Source: Nitrospira sp.
GTDB taxonomy: Bacteria > Nitrospirota > Nitrospiria > Nitrospirales > Nitrospiraceae
Length of the DNA stretch: 64,000 bases
Assembly: GCA_036984305.1 (NCBI GenBank)
Contig: BQWY01000001.1
Coordinates: 3,493,501-3,557,500, forward strand
Direction: 5' to 3'
Shown: positions 9,544-18,286 of the stretch, one piece after another
Numbering within the stretch: position 1 is the first letter of the stretch
Layout of the letters: every line of letters begins with the position of its first letter
Program-made: the position numbers and the translations under genes
Notes under the pieces: model-generated
What the model saw: only the letters and a program-made list of their open reading frames with translations
Databases searched by the model: none
Told to the model about the DNA's origin: nothing

Positions 9544-12255
9544 TCATCGGCGGGTGAGCGCCTTGCGGACCTCCATCATGAGGAGCGGGGATGCCCCCAT
9601 CACACCGATCATGGCCCAATCCTCGATGGGCAAAGGCGCCGTTTTAAAGATCGGCCACGCGACAGGCCAAGAGAGAATAACAGCCTGGATTCCGAGGGAC
9701 ACGGCGAAGGCGAGTAGGAGCGATGGATTGGTGCCGACGCCAAGCTGAAACAGCGAGAGCCGGTCGCTCCGGCAGTTGAAGGCATGGACCAGTTGCGCCA
9801 CGACCATGACACTGAACGCCACGGTGCGAGCCTGCTCCACGCCTTGATGCCAGACGTAGAGGCTCATGCTGAAGGCCGCAAGCGCAACCACACTGAGCAG
9901 GAGTCCCTGCTCCCCGACGGCCGCCAACTGCTCGCGGTCGAGCAGGCTGGCTGTCGGAGGCCGCGGCGGGCGCTGCATGAGCTCTGGATTGGGTGGATCA
10001 ACCGCCAGCGCGAGAGCAGGGAATCCGTCTGTGACCAGATTCATCCAAAGGATTTGGATGGGCAACAGCGGCAACGGGAGCCCCGCCAGCGCCGCAAAGA
10101 GCATGACCAGCACTTCACTGACGTTGCACGACAGGAGAAACAGCACCGTTTTCCGGATATTTTCGAAGATACCCCGTCCTTCCTCCACGGCCGCCGCGAT
10201 AGACGCGAAATTATCGTCGGTGACGACCATGTCCGCCGCTTCCTTGGTCACATCGGTTCCGGTCACGCCCATCGCAACACCGATATCGGCGGCCTTGATG
10301 GCCGGGGCATCGTTCACCCCATCTCCGGTCATCGCCACGATGGCCCCCCCCGATTTCCAGGCGTTGACGATGCGGAGCTTGTGTTCGGCCGAGACCCTCG
10401 CATACACACTCACATCTTTGACGCGGGTGGTCAGCGCCGCATCGGACAGCCGATCCAGCTCAAGTCCTGACAGTGCTTCGAGACGACCGTCACGAAGCTC
10501 CAGTTCCCGCGCAATGGCCAGCGCCGTATCCTTGTGATCGCCCGTGATCATGACCGTATCAATGCCCGCCGCGCGACAGACCCGAACCGCTGCCCTCACC
10601 TCCGGCCTCAGGGGATCTTTCATCGCGGCCAGCCCGAAGAAGATCAATTGCCTCTCCAATTCCTGCGGGCGGAAGCTCTCCGGAACCCGCTCCAAAGGCC
10701 GGCGCGCGAACCCCAGCACACGCAGGGCATGGTGCGCGAAGTGCGCATTTGCCTTCAGGATGCGTTCACGGTGAGAGTCGGTCAATGGCTCGACCCGGCC
10801 TTCAAGAGTCAGGCCCTTCGTACACTGCCTCAGCAGGACGTCGGGGGCGCCTTTGACGTAGACGACCGGACCATCCGGTGTCTCGCGCACAATCGACATC
10901 ATTTTGCGCTCGGGATCGAACGGGACTTCACCTAAGAATCGCTGTGTGCGCTCCATTCCTTGCCGATCGAGTCCAGCTTTAGCGGCCGCCACCAAGAGCG
11001 CGCCCTCGGTCGGATCTCCGACAAGACACCAGTTGCCCGATTTCTCTTGGAGTTCGGCACCATTACACAGGACTCCAACAGCAAGAAGCTCCCGTAGCGC
11101 CACCGGCAGGTCCGGAAGAGGGCGGCCAGACTCGAGAATCTCACCTGCAGGCGAATACCCCTCCCCAGTCACTTCGAATTCGCGATCTGCGGCAAGAAGA
11201 CGCGTCACGGTCATCTCGTTCTTGGTCAGCGTGCCCGTCTTGTCGGTACAGATCACGGTGGCCGACCCCAGGGTTTCGACGGCCGGGAGCCTTCGAATCA
11301 ACGCATGGCGTCGCACCATTCGAGTCACGCCCAGAGCCAAGGTAATCGTGACCACGGCCGGAAGCCCCTCTGGAATCGCGGCAACGGCCAGGCTCACGGC
11401 CGTGAGGAACATCGTCACCGCCGGTTCCCCACGCAAATAGCCCAACGCGAATACGATCGTTACCACACTCAACGCCAACCAGAGTAGCGTGACCCCGAAC
11501 TGTTCCAACCGACTCTGCAGCGGCGTTTGGGCTCGCTCGGCTTCGGTCGCGCGCTGTATCAGGGCGGCGATCTTACCGAGTTCAGTACTAAGCCCCGTCG
11601 AGGCCACCAGCGCGCGCGCCTTCCCCGAGACCACCACCGTGCCCATGAACGCCATGTTCGTTCGATCTGCGACAGGCAGCTCGGCGTGTGGGACCGCTCG
11701 GACGTTTTTTGCAACCGGCGTCGACTCACCGGTCAGAGACGCTTCCTGCGTCTGAAAGTTGGTGGCATAGGTCAAACGGACATCGGCTGGAACGCGATCT
11801 CCAGCCTCCAATAAAACGAGATCTCCTACGACTACCTCGCGCGCCGGAACGGACTGTGTGACACCGTCTCGGATCACTCGCGCCACTGCAACGGACATCG
11901 TTCGGAGCGCCGCCAGGGACCGCTCGGCCCGGAATTCTTGTACGAACCCCAGGATGCCGTTCAGCAGCACGATGGCGAGAATAGCCGCCGCATCGAGCCA
12001 GTCCTCCAAGAGGCCGGACAGCACAGCGGCTCCGATCAGCACCCAGACGATCAGGCTGGAGAATTGGGAAAGAAAAAGCGTGACCAGGGACGGCGGAGGA
12101 GTTTCCGGCAACTCATTCGACCCGCCGCGTGCGAGGCGGTGTTTTGCCTCGTCCGAGGACAGGCCCTGATCAAGGTCGCCGTGGAGACGCGCGGCCATCT
12201 CCGAAGGGGAGAATGTCCAGACGGCGCCGTTGACATCGATCGTCGAGTGAGCCAT
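9544..12255 (-). CDS. P-type Ca2+-transporting ATPase (type IIA)
   Basis: 903-aa cation pump of the inner membrane, probably exporting Ca2+. The order of parts is the family's: N-terminal cation-ATPase domain, actuator domain with TGES, M4 with PEGLP, phosphorylation motif ICTDKTGTLT, ITGDH, the hinge TGDGVNDAP, then C-terminal helices. The calcium-binding residues of SERCA are recognisable: M5 has NVSEV (N..E) and M6 has NLVTDGFPALAL, close to the SERCA motif. A Mn2+ or mixed-ion pump of the same class cannot be excluded. It stands alone, with 125 nt before the kinase gene. Confidence 0.9.
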   Translation of the reverse strand: MAHSTIDVNGAVWTFSPSEMAARLHGDLDQGLSSDEAKHRLARGGSNELPETPPPSLVTLFLSQFSSLIVWVLIGAAVLSGLLEDWLDAAAILAIVLLNGILGFVQEFRAERSLAALRTMSVAVARVIRDGVTQSVPAREVVVGDLVLLEAGDRVPADVRLTYATNFQTQEASLTGESTPVAKNVRAVPHAELPVADRTNMAFMGTVVVSGKARALVASTGLSTELGKIAALIQRATEAERAQTPLQSRLEQFGVTLLWLALSVVTIVFALGYLRGEPAVTMFLTAVSLAVAAIPEGLPAVVTITLALGVTRMVRRHALIRRLPAVETLGSATVICTDKTGTLTKNEMTVTRLLAADREFEVTGEGYSPAGEILESGRPLPDLPVALRELLAVGVLCNGAELQEKSGNWCLVGDPTEGALLVAAAKAGLDRQGMERTQRFLGEVPFDPERKMMSIVRETPDGPVVYVKGAPDVLLRQCTKGLTLEGRVEPLTDSHRERILKANAHFAHHALRVLGFARRPLERVPESFRPQELERQLIFFGLAAMKDPLRPEVRAAVRVCRAAGIDTVMITGDHKDTALAIARELELRDGRLEALSGLELDRLSDAALTTRVKDVSVYARVSAEHKLRIVNAWKSGGAIVAMTGDGVNDAPAIKAADIGVAMGVTGTDVTKEAADMVVTDDNFASIAAAVEEGRGIFENIRKTVLFLLSCNVSEVLVMLFAALAGLPLPLLPIQILWMNLVTDGFPALALAVDPPNPELMQRPPRPPTASLLDREQLAAVGEQGLLLSVVALAAFSMSLYVWHQGVEQARTVAFSVMVVAQLVHAFNCRSDRLSLFQLGVGTNPSLLLAFAVSLGIQAVILSWPVAWPIFKTAPLPIEDWAMIGVMGASPLLMMEVRKALTRR

Positions 12256-12615
12256 GTCGAGAGGATCGCGCTCCTGCCATGCAACCTCGCACAGGTGCCG
12301 GAGGAGCTTTGTGGCTTCGCACTCAGCCGGGCCTGACAGTTTGCAAAATCAAGACCACCGAGACGCAGAGTCGAATCGAGAAGAGTTCGGTGCCCCCATT
12401 AGGGACCCACCAAACGCCACCTCGGCCTGCGCGGACATCTGCCCCGACGGTCCCGGTCAAAATGTGGAGTTGTGCCTCAGGAGGAACAAAAACAGCCGAC
12501 CCTGGTGAGGAGTCGTGACGCGACCGAGCCCACGCGGAGCGCCACCTCGGCGCTCCGCGGCTTCGCTAAGAACCAACCGACCGGCCTGTTGGCCGTTACC
12601 CATGGTTACCGGGAT
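12256..12615. other. Intergenic region with a strong hairpin
   Basis: Between the Ca2+ ATPase start and the end of the cupredoxin-like gene. I see no protein gene. It contains the 11-bp hairpin at 12533-12559 and presumably the ATPase promoter, but no convincing -35/-10 pair stood out. Confidence 0.5.
12533..12559. terminator. Perfect 11-bp hairpin after the cupredoxin-like gene
   Basis: CGCGGAGCGCC, a 5-nt loop, GGCGCTCCGCG, located 57 nt past the stop codon of the minus-strand gene. The stem is very GC-rich, but no T-run follows on either strand. Transcription termination or 3'-end protection are both possible. Confidence 0.4.
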
Positions 12616-13554
12616 TTACCGGTAGGTTTGCTTTTCTACCGACGGCACAATCTGACTCTGGACATCCTCGGTAATGGTGTAACGAATAAACGGATTCTCC
12701 ACGACCTGATTGGCATACAGCCGTCCCGTAGGCGCCGGAATTTTCACCTCCAACACAGCACTTTCCTTCGGCGCAATGGTCACGTCGTATTGTTGTTCGT
12801 CGCCCAGATAGGGATGCCAAATGGAAACCTTGTACGTGCCAGGAGGGATGTTGGAGATCTCAAACTTTCCTGCCTTGTCGGTGATCGCATAATACGGATT
12901 TTTCATCGCCAGCGCCCAGCTTTCCATGTAGGCGTGAAATCCGCACTGCATGAGGAAGACGCGGCGGCCGCGCGTCATTTTGACCGTCTGAGTCGTCAGC
13001 GACCCTTCGTGATGCTTGTGGACCTTGTCGCTGAGGTTGGGCATTTTCGGATAACGTGAGCTGATGGGTAGCGGCACATTGAACAATACGCGTGGTCCCA
13101 AATGCGACGTTTCGTAGGCCTGAATATCGTGCATGGCCGGGTCCATATTCACAACCTGGACCTCGTGCTGATCGCGCACCAAATTGACGAACGGCATAAA
13201 CGTGCAATCGATGGCCTCGATGCGAGGAGGTGTATAGTCCGGCCATGCCTTTCCCTTGTCGATGGCCTCGATGTAGACGACCACATCCTGGAACGCGCCG
13301 TTTTCGCCCACGTGGAAGGGCTGGAGCAAACGCCACCCGCGGCCGTCTGAAATGCGCCCGCAATAAATGGCGTCCGGAAGGGTCGTCAAATTGTACCCCT
13401 TGGGCATGGGAACCTCGCCCTCTAACACCAGACTGCCCGTTAAGGTGCCTCCGTCCGCCACTGTGATCTCCTCGTATCCAAACGCCCGGTGTTCGGCAAC
13501 GATCGCCACACCGAGCGCCAGGATCATCATGCTCTTCATCAGCAAACGATTCAT
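12616..13554 (-). CDS. Exported cupredoxin-like / carboxypeptidase-regulatory-like protein
   Basis: 312 aa with an N-terminal signal peptide (MNRLLMKSMMILALGVAIV...). The central part resembles a cupredoxin fold, as in proteins often annotated 'methylamine utilisation protein'. A histidine in NMDPAMHDIQ and the cluster MQCGFHAYM (Cys-x2-His-x2-Met) look like type-1 copper ligands. The C-terminal part (GKFEISNIPPGTYKVSIWHP) is a typical carboxypeptidase-D regulatory-like beta sandwich. The start at 13554 has GAGGAGG 8 nt upstream and is preferred to a longer frame starting at 13632. A periplasmic copper electron carrier would suit a nitrite oxidiser, but copper binding is inferred from ligand spacing only. 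Confidence 0.75.
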   Translation of the reverse strand: MNRLLMKSMMILALGVAIVAEHRAFGYEEITVADGGTLTGSLVLEGEVPMPKGYNLTTLPDAIYCGRISDGRGWRLLQPFHVGENGAFQDVVVYIEAIDKGKAWPDYTPPRIEAIDCTFMPFVNLVRDQHEVQVVNMDPAMHDIQAYETSHLGPRVLFNVPLPISSRYPKMPNLSDKVHKHHEGSLTTQTVKMTRGRRVFLMQCGFHAYMESWALAMKNPYYAITDKAGKFEISNIPPGTYKVSIWHPYLGDEQQYDVTIAPKESAVLEVKIPAPTGRLYANQVVENPFIRYTITEDVQSQIVPSVEKQTYR

Positions 13555-13658
13555 GTTCGTCGCCTCCTCGTGTTCCTTGCACCGTGGGATGCCGGCCCTC
13601 GTACCGGTATTCCACCGGTACACACCGCACACGGCTGGTCCAGTCCAGTACTGATACC

Positions 13659-14003
13659 TTATCCGAATGCGTCACGCGCCTGCGGAACATCCGGAGGATG
13701 AAACAGTGATCTGTCCAAGAGTGGGACCGGGCTCTTCATCGATCGATCCGGCGGGAGCGCTCCGATGAAAGTTTGACACGGGGTTGTTACGGTGGGAGGA
13801 ATCGACAGCCCTTCGACAATGACGACATGAAGGCCGTCAACGGAGCAACCCGGATTCCACATGGTCGTAGGCGTTCCTAGCATTTGCATGAGCACGCAGA
13901 GACAGAGCCCCACCAGCATGAAACCGTACGGGAGAGCAGCCGCACCGCGGACACCCGATCGGTGTATGACGATTTTCTTGAACGCGCTGGGCCAATACCA
14001 CAC
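13659..14003 (-). CDS. Small membrane-anchored hypothetical protein
   Basis: 114 aa with a GTG start 4 nt after the stop of the upstream gene and an AAGGTG-like site inside that gene's end, suggesting translational coupling. One hydrophobic segment (about residues 25-43) is followed by a proline-rich tail of no recognisable family. The reading frame and spacing are the only support; it could be spurious. Confidence 0.4.
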   Translation of the reverse strand: MWYWPSAFKKIVIHRSGVRGAAALPYGFMLVGLCLCVLMQMLGTPTTMWNPGCSVDGLHVVIVEGLSIPPTVTTPCQTFIGALPPDRSMKSPVPLLDRSLFHPPDVPQARDAFG

Positions 14004-14007
14004 GATG

Positions 14008-14694
14008 CTATTTCACCTTCGACAAATCCGCGTCGAACTCGGTCATTTTCCCGTCAGGAAACATCACGTACACTTTGGTCTTCGCGGTCGGATCGAACGA
14101 ATCATAGGCGAATCGGGCGGTAAACCGTGACCGGTAGGCCGGCCCCTCGCCCTCGTTCTTGCGGCCACGATCCGCCTGGCCGACATCAACAGGCTCGATA
14201 TTCTTTCCTTTCTGTCGAAACGCGATCTTGACCCCCTCGGCAAAGTATTCGTCATCGCCGCACAGTTGGACCTCGACCTCCAGGTTCGGCATCTCGACCA
14301 CCTTCTTGATGTACTCATCCGGCATCCGTACGTTTTTCTCCTTCTTCTTACTTTCCATGGCTTCTTGCCGGCCGAAGGCTTCCAACCTGTATCGTTTCGT
14401 CCGCAGAATGGCGCTGGTCCCGCAGGGCTCCTTTTCGGGATCCGCTCCCACCCGAGTCTTGAGCGACGCCTGCTGGATAATTTTCCTCACTTCCTCCTGT
14501 GATGCCTTCTCGTCCTTTTCCAGTGCCTTCGTCATGGGAACACGTCCCTCTTCAAGGGCTTTCTTGGCCTCATCCATACTCAATGTCACGTCAATGGCCG
14601 TCGCTGGCCCTGATATCCCCAGGATCATCGCTGTAGTGAGAGCGAACCAACTACCGGCTCGAGTGTTGCGAACTCTGCAAATGAATGCCCACAT
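14008..14694 (-). CDS. Exported hypothetical protein
   Basis: 228 aa. A near-ideal ribosome binding site (AGGAGGTCGAC) precedes the ATG. An N-terminal signal peptide probably ends near GPATA-ID. The mature part begins with a charged, helical stretch rich in Lys and Glu, then a beta-rich region ending in a segment about expressing a 'DGKMTEFDADLSKVK' tail. Only two cysteines are visible in the mature part. I do not recognise the family. It is likely co-transcribed with the small membrane gene that follows it. Confidence 0.75.
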   Translation of the reverse strand: MWAFICRVRNTRAGSWFALTTAMILGISGPATAIDVTLSMDEAKKALEEGRVPMTKALEKDEKASQEEVRKIIQQASLKTRVGADPEKEPCGTSAILRTKRYRLEAFGRQEAMESKKKEKNVRMPDEYIKKVVEMPNLEVEVQLCGDDEYFAEGVKIAFRQKGKNIEPVDVGQADRGRKNEGEGPAYRSRFTARFAYDSFDPTAKTKVYVMFPDGKMTEFDADLSKVK

Positions 14695-14810
14695 GTCGAC
14701 CTCCTGAAACGTGGCCGGACCCGCATGGATGGGCGACCCGCCGTTAAAATTCCTATTCTAGGTGAACGGGAATGCTGTTTCAACGGCGGGGACGAGGTTC
14801 GGAAGCCTTC

Positions 14811-15458
14811 TCACGGCTGTTCGAAATACGACGCAAAAAAAGGCCAATTCGCATATGGATGCCGTCTGTAGAGATCGTCGACGTCGACCGGAACAGTGCA
14901 GCCTGCGCGGGTGAGTAGATCCGCGGTAGTGCGGAGCGGCAACCCCACGACTGCAGTATAGTCGCCGTGAATCCGTTCGATCAGTGCGCCTCCATGTCCC
15001 TGAATGGCGTAGCCGCCTGCCTTGTCGAGGCCTTCGCCTGTAGCCAGATACGTTTCGAACTCGGACTGAGTCCATCTCCGCATCTGCACGTCGACTCTTG
15101 ATAGGGCTGTCTCTTCAAACTTCGCAGCCGCATGCATGACGGATATTGCCGTCCAAATGCGATGGGACCTACCTCGCAGCTTTCCCAGCACGCTCCGGGC
15201 TTCGTCGAGAGAGCGAGGCTTTCCTACGACCCGACCATCAAGGTCTACAAGCGTGTCACACCCAATAACGAGGGCCTCGGGATGAAACATCGTCACAACA
15301 CGGGCCTTCCCGCGCGCAAATTCGCTACACTGATACGGCGCACCGACCCCGCGTCTGACGACCTCTTCAAATACCGGCGCGACGATGTCGAAGGGGATAG
15401 CAAGTAACGCGAGCAGTTCCTGACGCCGTGGAGATGTCGATGCCAGCACCAGGCGCAT
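14811..15458 (-). CDS. maf: Maf-like nucleoside triphosphate pyrophosphatase
   Basis: 215-aa Maf/HAM1-fold house-cleaning enzyme that hydrolyses non-canonical or pyrimidine NTPs to NMP and pyrophosphate. Family motifs are all present: N-terminal LASTSPRRQELL, GCDTLV, KPRSLDEA, DKAGGYAIQG and GDYTAVVGLPL. The start at 15458 was chosen because the protein then begins at the conserved N-terminal strand and overlaps the dus stop by one base (TAATG), so it is translated by coupling. The more exact substrate (dTTP/UTP or m7GTP) cannot be settled by eye. Confidence 0.92.
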   Translation of the reverse strand: MRLVLASTSPRRQELLALLAIPFDIVAPVFEEVVRRGVGAPYQCSEFARGKARVVTMFHPEALVIGCDTLVDLDGRVVGKPRSLDEARSVLGKLRGRSHRIWTAISVMHAAAKFEETALSRVDVQMRRWTQSEFETYLATGEGLDKAGGYAIQGHGGALIERIHGDYTAVVGLPLRTTADLLTRAGCTVPVDVDDLYRRHPYANWPFFASYFEQP

Positions 15459-16648
15459 TAGGAAGACAGGCCGATCTGGGGCGAAAACCGATCGACCGGA
15501 GGTGTTGGAGTGAAGCCGGAACTCGGGATGGCTTTGTATTCTCCATGCGCAACGCCGAACTCGTGCAGAATAGCCTCCACATCCGAGACCCCGGAGGCTC
15601 GCACCATGCGGGCGCGAAGTTCGGCGGCGTGGCGGAACCCTTTGCAGTACCATGCCAAGTGCTTGCGCACATGGGGAAATCGCTTACGCCCACACAACGT
15701 TTCGAACAGCCGGGCATGATCGAGCATGGCCCGAAGGCGGACAGACGGAGCGACCGCGGGATTCCATTCGGTGGCGATAGGTTTCCGCTCGAACTCCCAC
15801 CGCCCTCGTGCCAGAGCTGCTTCCCTAAAAAACCAAGGCTCCCCCAAGACGCCTCGTCCTACGAGCACACCGTCCACTCCTGTTTCGTCGATTCGTGATG
15901 CGGCCTCGGCAAGTGAGCGGATATCCCCGTTGCCGAGCACGAGCGTGCCGGTGCCGCTCGCACACCGGGCGGCTCGCGCGATCGCCGACCAATCAGCGCG
16001 ACCTCGATACATCTGTTCTAACGTCCGGCCATGAATGGTGATCGCGGCGGGGCGGCTCTCCAGGAGCCACGTCATCCATCGTTCGATCACGTTCAGATCG
16101 TACCCAAGCCGCGTTTTGATGGACAATGGCAAGATTCTCCGTTGCGCCGGAGCCGCGAGGCCGCGCACCTCGTTCATCTGCTGAATCAACTCCAGCCGGC
16201 CAGATCGCAATCGATCTCCAGATAACTTGGCACCGGCAGCCCAATCGTCAAGGCCTCGACGAGCGGCCTCCACGATACGCCTGGCCAATTCGGGGGTTCG
16301 GATCAGGCCGGCGCCTGAGCCGGAATGAGAGACGCTCTTCGACGGACACCCCATGTTGATGTCGAGGCCGTCAAACCCCAACTCCCCGATCACCTGTGCA
16401 GCCACGTAAAACAACTCCGGGTCCTTGCCATAGATTTGGGCCACGACCGGCCGCTCGGCTTCACTGTACTGAAGTGAATCGAGGACGTAGTCCGGCGCGC
16501 GACAAACGTCGTGAACATGAGTGAACTCGGTAAAGGTAACGTCCGGTTTTCCATACCGGGCAACCAACCGGCGGAAGGGCGCGTCGGTGACGCCGTCCAT
16601 CGGCGCGAGACCGAAGATTGGATGGGGGGTTCGTGTCCAAAAACTCAT
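15458..16648 (-). CDS. tRNA-dihydrouridine synthase
   Basis: 396-aa FMN enzyme that reduces uridines in tRNA. The TIM-barrel signature APMDGVTDAPFRRL opens the protein. The NMGCPSKSV motif carries the catalytic cysteine, and HGRTLEQMYRG and GNGDI follow as in DusA/B/C proteins. About 60 C-terminal residues beyond the barrel form the usual helical tRNA-binding part. The start codon overlaps the stop of the upstream DUF692 gene by 4 nt. Which Dus subfamily is involved is not clear to me. Confidence 0.92.
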   Translation of the reverse strand: MSFWTRTPHPIFGLAPMDGVTDAPFRRLVARYGKPDVTFTEFTHVHDVCRAPDYVLDSLQYSEAERPVVAQIYGKDPELFYVAAQVIGELGFDGLDINMGCPSKSVSHSGSGAGLIRTPELARRIVEAARRGLDDWAAGAKLSGDRLRSGRLELIQQMNEVRGLAAPAQRRILPLSIKTRLGYDLNVIERWMTWLLESRPAAITIHGRTLEQMYRGRADWSAIARAARCASGTGTLVLGNGDIRSLAEAASRIDETGVDGVLVGRGVLGEPWFFREAALARGRWEFERKPIATEWNPAVAPSVRLRAMLDHARLFETLCGRKRFPHVRKHLAWYCKGFRHAAELRARMVRASGVSDVEAILHEFGVAHGEYKAIPSSGFTPTPPVDRFSPQIGLSS

Positions 16649-18105
16649 TGAACGACCTCGGCCGGCCGCCCCATTGGGGTGGTGGCTTGTTCGTATGCCG
16701 ACCGCATGCGTTCCGCCTCATCCTGAGCCAATGGCCACGCTTCTGGGAGCCGCTCCCGCACGAACTCCACAAACCGTTCAAGCTTGAGCATAAAAAAATC
16801 GAATGATACCGGCAAGGGCCGCCGCTGCGCGAACCAAAACGGCACGAACGCCTCCAGCGGGACACCGAACTCCGAGAGCCGTGCACAGGTGACAGGGAAT
16901 AAGTCGACAAGATCGCCGCCCCAATGAAGCAATTCGTGCCGGAGATAGTGCTCCCGGTAGAGCGACAGGCACGGCGGCTCGACCGGCATCATCTCGCGCC
17001 ACTGTTCAGGGTCGCGATGGCCCAAGACGACATCGAGATACGTGGCCTCAAGCGCCTCGGCTACATCTCCCGCATCTGGCGCGACGGCTTCCCACCGGAA
17101 CGGTCCGCAGTCTTGGCTGTTCTGCAGGGTCGGAAGGGAGCCATGCCGTCGAGCCAAAACGGGTTCGTACCGCTGGCGGAACGACTCGAACTCGTCCACG
17201 ATGAGGGTGGTGGACTTCGTATCAACCTCCAGGGCGACGCCTCTGAGCGCACTCAATCGAGGCTGTGCTAGAACTTGGTCGAGCATATCGAAGAGTACAG
17301 AAGGTATGGGTGCAGCGTGCGCGTCCAACCACCGGGGCTCCTGCGCGCCCTCGGCTTTCCTTACCGCGGCATGTTCGCTCAATCCGGCCACGTGAATTTC
17401 GACAACCCGGTCCAGTGGAAACGCCTCCAGAAATCGCTGGACGAACCGCTCGAGCGATTCTCCCTCGGATCGGACTCCATATCGGTAGTGTGTCCACAGA
17501 TGGCCGATATCCATGACCAGCCCGCAGGGAATCCGGTCTACGATGAAGCGGAAAAACTCCGCTACCGAAAGATTGCCCGCACCGAAATAGGTTAGCGGTG
17601 GTAGCTCCAGCAACAGCAGCGGACCCCTTCCGTCTCTTGCTCCCCCCTCACGGTCCAACACGGCCTGCACATACGACGACTGCTCGGCCGTCACTTCGGC
17701 CACCGCTTCGGCAAATACCGGTGGGAGGTACGTTCCAAGTGGAAAACCAGCAAGGACCTTGGTCGCGCATTCGTGATTGAGCCACGCACTGTCCAGGATG
17801 CGACTGTGCTCGGCGGCCAGTCTCAAGTCGAAGGGAGGAGGACATCCCTTTGCCCAACCGGGCTGCGTCAGCCAGAGTCCTTCGGCATGATACGGCATAT
17901 AAAGGTTCGGATAACTTCGCCGGAGCGACGCCAACATGGGTGTAGAGGCCCGGAAGAGCTCAGTGAAACTCGGTAGGCACCCTCGACAGGCCAGTGCTGT
18001 CATCACTTCGGAGAAATCCGGCTGATAGGCATCCGCCGACAGTCCAACACCGTGGAATGGAATTCCCTCGACTCGATGACAAAATTCGGCTATGACAGTG
18101 TTCAT
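16645..18105 (-). CDS. DUF692 / MNIO-family protein with a long C-terminal extension
   Basis: 486 aa. The first roughly 300 residues resemble DUF692, the multinuclear non-heme iron oxidase family whose members modify cysteine-containing peptides. Metal-ligand motifs can be matched one by one: MPYHAEG, LLLELPP (Glu), VMDIGHLWTHY (Asp, His), EIHVAG (His), LDAHAAP (Asp, His) and ALEVD (Glu). A C-terminal domain of about 170 residues is mostly helical and unfamiliar. No small cysteine-rich precursor peptide gene is next to it; instead it is fused by 4-nt overlaps to dus and maf. The start is ATG 18105; a TTG at 18129 is the alternative. No clear ribosome site precedes either. Confidence 0.7.
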   Translation of the reverse strand: MNTVIAEFCHRVEGIPFHGVGLSADAYQPDFSEVMTALACRGCLPSFTELFRASTPMLASLRRSYPNLYMPYHAEGLWLTQPGWAKGCPPPFDLRLAAEHSRILDSAWLNHECATKVLAGFPLGTYLPPVFAEAVAEVTAEQSSYVQAVLDREGGARDGRGPLLLLELPPLTYFGAGNLSVAEFFRFIVDRIPCGLVMDIGHLWTHYRYGVRSEGESLERFVQRFLEAFPLDRVVEIHVAGLSEHAAVRKAEGAQEPRWLDAHAAPIPSVLFDMLDQVLAQPRLSALRGVALEVDTKSTTLIVDEFESFRQRYEPVLARRHGSLPTLQNSQDCGPFRWEAVAPDAGDVAEALEATYLDVVLGHRDPEQWREMMPVEPPCLSLYREHYLRHELLHWGGDLVDLFPVTCARLSEFGVPLEAFVPFWFAQRRPLPVSFDFFMLKLERFVEFVRERLPEAWPLAQDEAERMRSAYEQATTPMGRPAEVVQ

Positions 18106-18210
18106 AAACAATGCAGGGGCGCCACACAATTGTACAGTGCGCGGTCAGTCTACCCAGAGGATGGATTGTTTGACAAGAAACGTCCGCTTCCGGGTCCAGC
18201 CGAAGGTGTC

Positions 18211-18219
18211 TGGTATACT
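18211..18219 (+). promoter_or_regulatory. Possible extended -10 promoter for the CBS-PilZ gene
   Basis: TGGTATACT matches an extended -10 (TGnTATAAT, one mismatch) 68 nt before the ATG at 18287, in the gap between divergent genes. The -35 region is weak. Confidence 0.35.
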
Positions 18220-18286
18220 TTCTCAGGTCGCTGACAAGCCCTAAGAATCGGCTCAGGACGCCACTTGGCAGGAATCTGATCGACGC

